53,993 bases of DNA from Candidatus Uhrbacteria bacterium. Lineage in GTDB: Bacteria; Patescibacteriota; Patescibacteriia; JACPHY01. Below are positions 17,121-24,174 of the stretch, piece by piece (position 1 is the first letter of the stretch; each line of letters opens with the position of its first letter). The notes under the pieces were generated by a model. That model did no database searches and was not told the DNA's origin. It worked only from the letters and a program-made list of their open reading frames with translations. Where the stretch lies: contig JACPHY010000008.1 of assembly GCA_016188355.1 (NCBI GenBank), positions 1 to 53,993 on the forward strand, read 5' to 3'. Both the position numbers and the translations under genes were made by a program.

Positions 17121-17981
17121 ATGAAAAGTGGCCTCGTGGTGCTCGTTGGACGCTCTAATGTGGGAAAGTCGACGCTCCTCAATACACTCGTGGGGACCAA
17201 AGTTGCGATTACCTCGCCTAAACCACAGACCACCCGTGATATCATCCGTGGCATTTTGAATGATCCCCGAGGTCAAATTGTTTTTGTGGATACGCCGGGG
17301 GTTTTTGAGCATGCGCGTGATCCGCTTACCCGTCAGATCAATGCTACTGCACGAAAGGCGCTGGCCGGCGTCGATGTGGTCGTATACGTCGTCGACCCCA
17401 CTCGAGCAATTGGTACCGAGGAACACCGTGTGCACGCTCTCCTCCGCAACTCCGACCGGCCGAAAATTTTGGCAATAAACAAGGCCGATCTTCATGAGCG
17501 GGCGCGCCCACATCGCGATGCATATCATGACCTCGTCTTCGGAGAGCAGGATCCCCTGTTCACCGCGGAATTCGATGTCTCCGCATTGCGCCGCCAGAAC
17601 CTGAATTTACTGATCGACCAAATCTTCACACTCCTCCCGGATGGCGAACCTATGTATCCGGAGGGACAAGTGACCGACGTGCCCCGCGAGTTTTGGCTCG
17701 CCGAATTGATTCGTGAAAAAGTGTTCCTTCAGATGCACCAAGAAATTCCTTACTCCACGAACGTGGAGGTGGATGAAGCCGCGTCGCGTGCCGACGGCAC
17801 GCTTTATGTGCGTGCCCGCATTCTCACGACGGATGATCGATATCGAAAAATGCTCATCGGCAGCGGCGGCCGGCGTATTAAGGAGATGGGGTCCATGGCA
17901 CGAAAGGAGCTAGAGACCGCCATGGCACGGAAGGTGTATCTCGATCTGAAGGTGGAGACCGATCCGCGGTGGATTCGGTAG
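17121..17981 (+). CDS. era: GTPase Era
   Basis: A 286-aa ribosome assembly GTPase that binds the 3' end of 16S rRNA. G1 is GRSNVGKST, the switch I region has TTRDIIRGIL, G3 is DTPG and G4 is NKAD. The C-terminal KH domain is present: VRARILTTDDRYRKMLIGSG then GRRIKEMGSMARKELE, and the family ending VYLDLKVETDPRW. Normal length. It ends 17 nt before a strong hairpin and the first copy of the palindromic repeat. Confidence 0.96.
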   Translation: MKSGLVVLVGRSNVGKSTLLNTLVGTKVAITSPKPQTTRDIIRGILNDPRGQIVFVDTPGVFEHARDPLTRQINATARKALAGVDVVVYVVDPTRAIGTEEHRVHALLRNSDRPKILAINKADLHERARPHRDAYHDLVFGEQDPLFTAEFDVSALRRQNLNLLIDQIFTLLPDGEPMYPEGQVTDVPREFWLAELIREKVFLQMHQEIPYSTNVEVDEAASRADGTLYVRARILTTDDRYRKMLIGSGGRRIKEMGSMARKELETAMARKVYLDLKVETDPRWIR

Positions 17982-17996
17982 AGGGTTTGCGGCTGA

Positions 17997-18040
17997 AAAT
18001 ACAAAATACTCTACAGACCACTGTAGAGTATTTTGTATTT
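17997..18040. terminator. Bidirectional terminator between era and the SPFH gene
   Basis: A perfect 20-bp stem (17997-18016 / 18021-18040, loop ACCA) with AAAA and TTTT at its ends, so it has a T run on both strands. It serves era (+) and probably the convergent SPFH-domain gene (-). Confidence 0.85.
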
Positions 18041-18052
18041 GGGGTATTATTA

Positions 18053-18079
18053 TTCGCTTATTCGTACGAATATGAGATT
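18053..18079 (+). repeat. Palindromic intergenic repeat, copy 1
   Basis: A 27-nt element containing the perfect 14-bp palindrome TATTCGTACGAATA at 18059-18072, preceded by an extra TTCGC half-site and followed by TGAGATT. It lies between the convergent ends of era and the SPFH gene. The same 27 nt occur at 28019 and 34729 (one mismatch at most) and a close variant at 49046. Confidence 0.9.
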
Positions 18080-18124
18080 TGTCTCAACACCAGTAATCTC
18101 ATCTACTCATGCAAACACGCAAAG

Positions 18125-18697
18125 CTACCCCTTCCGCTCTTCCGCAATTTCTGAGAGAAGCACATTCTCCACGATGATGCCGCGCGGCAAGAAAATACGA
18201 ACCAATTCATCGCGAATATCTAGCTCGACTGCATCGCGCCGAGCGGAGGCGAAGTCTGAAAATTCGTACTTTGATGCAATCATCCGAAATCGGCTCTGAA
18301 TCGTTGGACGGATGATCTTCTCCACGAAATCCTCGCCCACCGACTGCCAAATAGTGGGAATCTGCTGCTGGTCGAGCCGAAGGAGAATGGTTCCCTCGAT
18401 ACCCACTTCCGTTTCGTCGGCCGTGACCGCATGGATCGGCTGATCGCCCATGGCGGACGGGTGATCAAGAGAAAACTTTTTCGAGATTGTGTACTCGAGG
18501 GTTTGGGTATTGAAGAGCTTCGCACGTTGCCAGAACGGAATTTTAAAATGCAGACCCGGAGTAAGCACCTTCTTCAGGACACCGCGACCGAGGTCATAGA
18601 CGCATGCAACGTACCCTGGTGGAACGTTAATGAAAAACCCCTTCAGTACATCCTCCACCACGAACGTATACATCAGCTTATCGATCGCGTCAGCCAT
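18125..18697 (-). CDS. Short SPFH (band 7 / prohibitin-like) domain protein
   Basis: 190 aa. The prohibitin-type core is visible: VPPGYVACVYDLGRGVLKKV, LTPGLHFKIPFWQ, a VTADETEVGIEGTILLRLD strand pair and RDELVRIFLPRGIIVENVLL near the end. SPFH proteins normally have an N-terminal membrane segment and a long C-terminal coiled coil that drives ring assembly. This one has neither: no hydrophobic helix is seen and it stops at SEIAEERKG, just where the coiled coil should begin. It follows yidC by 24 nt, and since prohibitin-like proteins often associate with membrane proteases and insertases, a role near YidC or FtsH is possible. Confidence 0.75.
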   Translation of the reverse strand: MADAIDKLMYTFVVEDVLKGFFINVPPGYVACVYDLGRGVLKKVLTPGLHFKIPFWQRAKLFNTQTLEYTISKKFSLDHPSAMGDQPIHAVTADETEVGIEGTILLRLDQQQIPTIWQSVGEDFVEKIIRPTIQSRFRMIASKYEFSDFASARRDAVELDIRDELVRIFLPRGIIVENVLLSEIAEERKG

Positions 18698-18721
18698 ATT
18701 CGATGGAACAAAAACGTTGGT

Positions 18722-19402
18722 CTATTTTGCAAACGCGCGCCGCGCACCGAAGAGCAGTCCGGAGAACGCCATCGAGGTCATCACGAAAAGCGACTTCACC
18801 ATTGGCAGTTGTGCGAGAATAACGGTAACGGCCAACGGGAAGATGTATCGATACGCAACCTCACGAGCCACAACCCGATGTCGCTCACCACGCTGCATAA
18901 AGAGAATCTCCACAAAGAGTCCCACCCCCACAGCAATGCTCCATCCGAGATGCCGCTTTGCGATATTGAATCCAGCGAACATCGTATTCACGAAATCAGG
19001 ACGTCGCACACTCGCGTACAAATCCACTAATTTTTCGGACTGCAACCCACCAATGAAGACCTGGTAGATGAGGACGAACACGAGCACTTGTACTCCAAGT
19101 ACCACAAACTTCGCCCACGGACTCACACGATGTCGCTTGAGCAGCTTCCTGGTTTCTGCTCGTTTTCGGACGGGATCGTTCTTGAAGTGGCGATCGACAT
19201 CCGTAATTTGAGAGGAGAGCGCCTCCAGCGCCCCTCGTTTTCGCTCGGAGAGAACGCTGAAGGGTAACAGCGCAATGCGCATGAGTACCGTCAGCTCTAT
19301 GATTGCCACGCCCAGGTTTTCTCCTGCGGTCCGATCGTAGAGAATGAACAGGACGTTGAGGAGCGGCTGGTACAGGTACTCGTGCCAAAAAGTGGCTAGC
19401 AT
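18722..19402 (-). CDS. yidC: Membrane protein insertase YidC/Oxa1 family
   Basis: 226 aa, with about five hydrophobic helices and no large periplasmic domain, like Gram-positive SpoIIIJ/YidC. EYLYQPLLNVLFILYD and GVAIIELTVLMRIALLPFSV match the first conserved helix, including the groove arginine (LMR). The cytoplasmic loop (KRGALEALSSQITDVDRHFK, then LKRHRVSPWAKF) is the C1 helical hairpin; helices at about 98-120, 140-165, 185-205 and 208-222 follow. It inserts membrane proteins alone or with Sec. Genes for SecD, SecF and SecA lie nearby. Confidence 0.88.
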   Translation of the reverse strand: MLATFWHEYLYQPLLNVLFILYDRTAGENLGVAIIELTVLMRIALLPFSVLSERKRGALEALSSQITDVDRHFKNDPVRKRAETRKLLKRHRVSPWAKFVVLGVQVLVFVLIYQVFIGGLQSEKLVDLYASVRRPDFVNTMFAGFNIAKRHLGWSIAVGVGLFVEILFMQRGERHRVVAREVAYRYIFPLAVTVILAQLPMVKSLFVMTSMAFSGLLFGARRAFAK

Positions 19403-19521
19403 AGCGCGTTGCGCGCGAACTATTCCTTAGCGTACGCCCCTCACGCCCGGTATGCAACAAAACGGGGCATCAAAGAGCTCCTAACGTACTCCACCAGACA
19501 GAATCTGTCGATGCCCGCAAC

Positions 19522-19556
19522 GCGAACAGCCTCGATGCGACGACGAGGCTGTTCGC
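19522..19556 (-). terminator. Hairpin after the VirD4-like ATPase gene
   Basis: A 13-bp stem (19522-19534 / 19544-19556) with a 9-nt loop, 8 nt beyond the stop. It lacks a T run, so efficiency is uncertain and read-through into yidC is possible. Confidence 0.55.
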
Positions 19557-19564
19557 TCCATGAG

Positions 19565-21706
19565 CTACTCTTTTGGTGGGCTACCCGCCGCGTCACCGGT
19601 GTCCTCCGCTTCTTCCTCTGGAGCACTGGACGCCCCGTGCTGGGCTGCATCTGCCTGGGCGGCACGTAGCACTTCTCCGAGCGATATTTCTTTATCTCCG
19701 GGTGCACGCTCCACGGACTGTAGGCGGTCCATAGATGGGACAGGAGACGCTCCCCGCCTCGGCGGCGCACCGCCCCCGCGAGGATTCGTTGTTCCCGGCG
19801 TTCCATGCCGCGCTCCCCCCATTCCGCGGCGGTCGCCATCGCGCACCGGCCGCTGCGACGACGGCGACCCGGTTGCTCGACGATTCGGATCGCCCGCTGC
19901 CGGTCCTCTCTGCTGTCCCTCCCCCATCGATCGTCGATCGACCTTCGGTTTTTCGTAGACGGCAATCTTGGCACGCTCCTTCTCCGCGCGCATGCAATTT
20001 TCACACAAAATACGTTGTCCGGGTCGGGGACGGAAGTAGACGGTCGCCATAGTGCCGCATTTCGCGCACTCCGCTTGGCGAGGCTCTGGCGGTGGTCGAT
20101 CCGGTCGCTGCGCATCACGAATCGTGCGCTGTACATCTGGGGTCTGGTCTTCCGCACGAACGCCCGTCGTCATCGCGCCGTGCATAGACTCCCGGAGCCA
20201 TCCCCCACCGCTCGCCGCTGCCGCTGGGCGATCATCGCGCCGCGCACCACCACTCCGTGGCGGCATTGGTTGCCGTTCCGATCGCGGTGGCGGACCCGAC
20301 ATGCCATCCGTCAAATTCCGTGCGGCGGTACGCGCCTGCTGCCAGTCCCCCTCCGGAAGCTCAGGCGCTGCATCATCCCCTTCTTCCGCACCCAGCATCC
20401 CCGTCCACCGTGCGATCTTGTTCTCGATCTCCTCCCGGGGTCGCGCGTACCGCTCTCGAGAAACCCGCTCCACTTTTTCCGTGCTCCCCATGCGCTGATG
20501 GAGCACCGTAATGGGTGGAAGCGTATGGGCAGAAAATGGATCCGACGCAACTCCGTTGATCATGAGCTTCAGATACACTTCCCACTTGGGCAGATTCACC
20601 AGATCCTCCTGTGTGAAGATCGGCATGAATTCTGGTTCGAGGAACTCCGCATCCGTTGCGCCGACTCGGAAGGTTACAATCGTTCCGACGTTTCCGTAGA
20701 CCGCATCGCGCACACGCGTTGAGGTGTCCGTCATGAGCTGTCCGATATACTGGTGCGCAATAATCAAATTCAGGCGATACTTGCGCGCTTCGGACAGAAT
20801 ATCCGCAAACGAATCGGTCGCAAAATTTTGGAACTCATCGACGTACAGATAGAAGTCCTTTCGCTCCTCCTCCGGCACCCGTACTCGCGCCATTGCCCCC
20901 AAGTAGAGCTTCGTCACCATCATGGCACCGAGCAACGCGGAGTTGTCTTCACCAACGCCACCCTTCGCGAGATTCATGATGAGAATCTTCTCCCCATCCA
21001 TGATCTGTTGAATATCGATCGTCGACTTCACCTGCCCCACAATATTCCGCACGAGCGGCGAGGAGAGAAACTGTCCCACCTTATTTTGAATGGGCGCGAT
21101 TGCTTCCGTCTGAAATTTGTCGGGATACCGCGCGTATTCGTCGACCCAGAATGCCTTCACCACCGGATCCTGTACCTTGGCGATCACCTTTCGCCGATAC
21201 TCCTTGTCCACGAGAATACGCATGATGCCAAGCAGCGTGGTTCCCGGATAGTCCATGAGCGCCAGGATGGCGTTTCGGAGCACGTATTCCAGCCGAGGGC
21301 CCCACGAATCTGCCCAGATCTTCTTGAAGATGCCAATAAGGCCCGATGCCACGAGGTGCTGCTGATCTCGATCCACATGCTCCAGCACGTTGAAGGCGAC
21401 CGGCCACGAGAGGTCGGCGGGGTTAAAATAGATAACATCGTTCACGCGGTAGCTCGGGATGAAATCGAGAATTTTTTGCGCGGTATCGCCGTGCGGATCG
21501 AGATACGCCACTCCATGTCCCATCTTAATGTCATGGAGAATGAGCTGTTCGAGCATGGAAGTTTTCCCCATGCCCGTTTTCCCAATCAAATACATATGCC
21601 GACGACGGTCGTCGGTCTTGATACCGAACTGCTGCGTTTTGCCGCGGAAGTTCGTCTGCGCGAATGGGTTGACTTCGTTTTCGTGATCGTGCGGTATTCC
21701 TGCCAT
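19565..21706 (-). CDS. VirD4/TraG-like hexameric ATPase with CxxC-x17-CxxC zinc ribbon
   Basis: 713 aa. The RecA-like motor domain (about 20-400) has Walker A GKTGMGKT at 42-49, a conserved YLDPHGD strand, Walker B YLYVDEFQNF at 286-295, and AHQYIGQL at 317-324, matching type IV coupling proteins and conjugative DNA-transfer ATPases. No membrane helices are present, unlike VirD4/TraG; the gene starts 9 nt after a partner that has one. Residues 440-713 are Pro/Arg/Gly-rich and disordered, with a zinc ribbon (Cys547, 550, 568, 571; exactly 17 residues between pairs). Role inferred: a DNA or protein pump at the membrane. Substrate unknown. Confidence 0.85.
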   Translation of the reverse strand: MAGIPHDHENEVNPFAQTNFRGKTQQFGIKTDDRRRHMYLIGKTGMGKTSMLEQLILHDIKMGHGVAYLDPHGDTAQKILDFIPSYRVNDVIYFNPADLSWPVAFNVLEHVDRDQQHLVASGLIGIFKKIWADSWGPRLEYVLRNAILALMDYPGTTLLGIMRILVDKEYRRKVIAKVQDPVVKAFWVDEYARYPDKFQTEAIAPIQNKVGQFLSSPLVRNIVGQVKSTIDIQQIMDGEKILIMNLAKGGVGEDNSALLGAMMVTKLYLGAMARVRVPEEERKDFYLYVDEFQNFATDSFADILSEARKYRLNLIIAHQYIGQLMTDTSTRVRDAVYGNVGTIVTFRVGATDAEFLEPEFMPIFTQEDLVNLPKWEVYLKLMINGVASDPFSAHTLPPITVLHQRMGSTEKVERVSRERYARPREEIENKIARWTGMLGAEEGDDAAPELPEGDWQQARTAARNLTDGMSGPPPRSERQPMPPRSGGARRDDRPAAAASGGGWLRESMHGAMTTGVRAEDQTPDVQRTIRDAQRPDRPPPEPRQAECAKCGTMATVYFRPRPGQRILCENCMRAEKERAKIAVYEKPKVDRRSMGEGQQRGPAAGDPNRRATGSPSSQRPVRDGDRRGMGGARHGTPGTTNPRGGGAPPRRGASPVPSMDRLQSVERAPGDKEISLGEVLRAAQADAAQHGASSAPEEEAEDTGDAAGSPPKE

Positions 21707-21715
21707 ACAACAACA

Positions 21716-23107
21716 TCAAGACACTACCGGCAATTGTGGAGGCGGTCCGCCGGATTTCTGATCGGGTATCGGCAAGCTCGAGGGAGCGGATGACGAGGTG
21801 GTGGGCAACGAAGAAGGGGCCTGCGCCCGTCGTGCATCCGTACGCATGATGAGCGGCGCATGCACCGCCTGCGTGGGGAAATGCCAGAGCGAAGCCAGTT
21901 CCTCCGTATTCAGCACATACGCCGGCATACCCACATGCATACTCCGCTTCTGGTATGCACGGACTAGCTTTGTTTTCCGCCAGCTATTGCGGCGATCCTT
22001 GAACAGCCAAAGCGAGCTCGGGCCAACGGACTTGAACTCCGGCTTCAGCGCATTCGCATCATTGGTATTGTACTGCTTGATCGCACCCACAATCGCCTGC
22101 GCACCATGCGCCTTTTTGAATGCTTCCTTTCGCGCCGCGTAGATGACACGGATTTTCGTTTGGAATCCAATTTTCGATGCCTTTTTTTCCACCAGCTCCA
22201 CTACGGCACGCTCTCCGGGAGACATGAACAAAACCTTACTGAGCGGCTCATCTTTCTTTTTCTCGGTGGTAGCTCCGAATTCCACACCCGCCACCTCGTT
22301 CAGGATGGGATTCGCGATCGCACCGACGGTTCCCATGACGGAATCGAGTGCAGATTTCTGTTCTGGCACCTTCGCCCCGATCAACTTTTTTACGAGGAGC
22401 ACTGCCTTCTTCTGCCACGATTGATCAATCGGTTTAATGAGAATCTGAATCCAAATCTGCTCGCCGGGACCAATGCGCGCCAAGTTTTCCAGCATCGCCG
22501 CGAGCGGATCCTTAAATGGCTCATCTTTAATTCCCTTGTGCTCGAACTGTTCCCAGGTACGGATGGGATACCCCTGGTCCTTCACGAGAATCAACTCGGT
22601 CCCCCAGGCGTCCCATTCGGTGTCAGGGTATTGCTTTGGAATTGCCTTCGCGTAATCCTCTACCTCGGTAATTTGCGCATCGGGATATTGCGCATAGATC
22701 GCGGTTTCCACAAGATCGCGGTACTTATCCCAGGTCCACACCAAAAACTGCACGTACCCATCAATGGATACCATCTCGAGACTAAACCACTCCTGCAGGT
22801 TCCCATGGAAATACTTTTCCCGACGGTTATGGGATCCATGCGCACCGGCGAGATGCGCAAAGATATTCTCCACCGCCTTAGGTGTTTGGAGGGAGAGTTT
22901 TGGTACGTCGATGGCGAGGAGGACCGGCCGCAGTTTCTCTGCGAGGAAGTTATTTTGGATGTGGTTCATCCAAAGTGCTTTGCCCATCCACCAGAGAAAG
23001 TACACGAAGATCACCCACGCTCCGCGCGTGAGGAGAAATTCCGCGGCGGACAATGGATCACCCGCCACGCTGAGAATAGGATCCAGATCAATGACAATCG
23101 ACGGCAT
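21716..23107 (-). CDS. Membrane-anchored partner of the VirD4-like ATPase
   Basis: 463 aa. One hydrophobic helix at about 28-46 (ending FVYFLWWMGKALW) anchors a long cytosolic region. I do not know a family name, but the later part contains VLNTEELASLWHFPTQAV followed by a Pro-rich tail; this ..teELA.l.HFP... block is found next to, or fused with, DUF87/VirD4-type ATPases in many Patescibacteria and Gram-positive genomes. The gene ends 9 nt before the ATPase, so they are co-expressed, and together they look like a split coupling protein: membrane anchor plus motor. The Pro-rich end (PPPQLPVVS) may contact the ATPase. Confidence 0.75.
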   Translation of the reverse strand: MPSIVIDLDPILSVAGDPLSAAEFLLTRGAWVIFVYFLWWMGKALWMNHIQNNFLAEKLRPVLLAIDVPKLSLQTPKAVENIFAHLAGAHGSHNRREKYFHGNLQEWFSLEMVSIDGYVQFLVWTWDKYRDLVETAIYAQYPDAQITEVEDYAKAIPKQYPDTEWDAWGTELILVKDQGYPIRTWEQFEHKGIKDEPFKDPLAAMLENLARIGPGEQIWIQILIKPIDQSWQKKAVLLVKKLIGAKVPEQKSALDSVMGTVGAIANPILNEVAGVEFGATTEKKKDEPLSKVLFMSPGERAVVELVEKKASKIGFQTKIRVIYAARKEAFKKAHGAQAIVGAIKQYNTNDANALKPEFKSVGPSSLWLFKDRRNSWRKTKLVRAYQKRSMHVGMPAYVLNTEELASLWHFPTQAVHAPLIMRTDARRAQAPSSLPTTSSSAPSSLPIPDQKSGGPPPQLPVVS

Positions 23108-23186
23108 ACGAGGCGTCGAGTCCCGGACAAATGTTCCACAGGCACTTCTCTAGTGTACACCAGCGCACCTTGCATCGCCTATAAAC

Positions 23187-23218
23187 AAGATACCGAGCAG
23201 CTAGCTGCTCGGTATCTT
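23187..23218 (-). terminator. Terminator of the secD-secF operon
   Basis: A perfect 32-nt palindrome (16-nt arms 23187-23202 / 23203-23218) 35 nt after secF, followed on the minus strand by a T-rich stretch. It separates secDF from the ATPase module. Confidence 0.8.
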
Positions 23219-23253
23219 TGCGGCGCCCCATCCGCGCGGTCCTCACCAGCCCC

Positions 23254-24147
23254 TCAACGGACATTCGGCCGCGATCCGCGTTGCTGCCATGTCACCAGCA
23301 ATGGAGCCGCGATGAAGATAGACGAATACGCACCCACGCCGATCCCGATCGCCAGTGCGAGCGCAAAATAACGTACCCCCGCACTCCCGAACATAATCAC
23401 TGCAAGCAGCGCAAGAATCGTCGTGATGGTGGTGTACATGGACCGTGCGAATGACTGATGCACGCTCCGCTCCACTACGGTCGCAAAGTCTCCCCCTCGA
23501 GCATTGCCGACATTCTCACGGATGCGATCCAGCACGATAATCGTATCGCTAATCGAATACCCCAAAATCGTCAGCACCGCCGCGATGAACGGTGCGCCGA
23601 TCTCCACGCCGACGAAGCGGCCGAGCACCGCAAATACGCCCGTCGGGATGATTACGTCATGCACCATGACCACGAGCGCGACGAATCCGTACGCCCATGA
23701 GGAGACCTGCACGCCTGCCTTCCGGAACATCCATGCGACGTAACAGAGAATGAGCAGCAGGGCCAGCACCACTCCAATTGCTGTTTTCCGGGCAAGCTCC
23801 TGACCGATCGATGGCCCGATCGTCTCGAAACGCAGCTCCGATGCACGATCCTGGAGCGCGCGTACGATCGTCGCGTGGAGCTCTGGCGTGAGTGTTTCGG
23901 TACGAACAATCACCGCACGATCCCCTGCCGACTGCAGTTGAATACGATGCGCCCCGAGTGCAGCTATTTCCTGCGTGAGCACTGCAGGGGCTGGGGGCGC
24001 GCCCGTAAATTGAAACTCCATGAGGGACCCGCCCACAAAATCAATACCGAAATTCAACTTCCAGAACGCGATGGCAAGCACGCCCGCAATCACCAACGTC
24101 CCGGAGATGGTGTACCAGATTTTTCGATGTGCAACGACGGATAGCAT
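23254..24147 (-). CDS. secF: Protein translocase subunit SecF
   Basis: 297 aa with six membrane helices. VGGSLMEFQF is the conserved start of the periplasmic P1 domain (D.tGG...), and YSISDTIIVLDRIRENV is the family's D..VVfDRIREN motif. It works with SecD to complete export using the proton motive force. It follows secD by 27 nt and precedes a strong terminator. Confidence 0.94.
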   Translation of the reverse strand: MLSVVAHRKIWYTISGTLVIAGVLAIAFWKLNFGIDFVGGSLMEFQFTGAPPAPAVLTQEIAALGAHRIQLQSAGDRAVIVRTETLTPELHATIVRALQDRASELRFETIGPSIGQELARKTAIGVVLALLLILCYVAWMFRKAGVQVSSWAYGFVALVVMVHDVIIPTGVFAVLGRFVGVEIGAPFIAAVLTILGYSISDTIIVLDRIRENVGNARGGDFATVVERSVHQSFARSMYTTITTILALLAVIMFGSAGVRYFALALAIGIGVGAYSSIFIAAPLLVTWQQRGSRPNVR

Positions 24148-24174
24148 AGAGATCGCCGTGAGCCGCGGAGGAGA

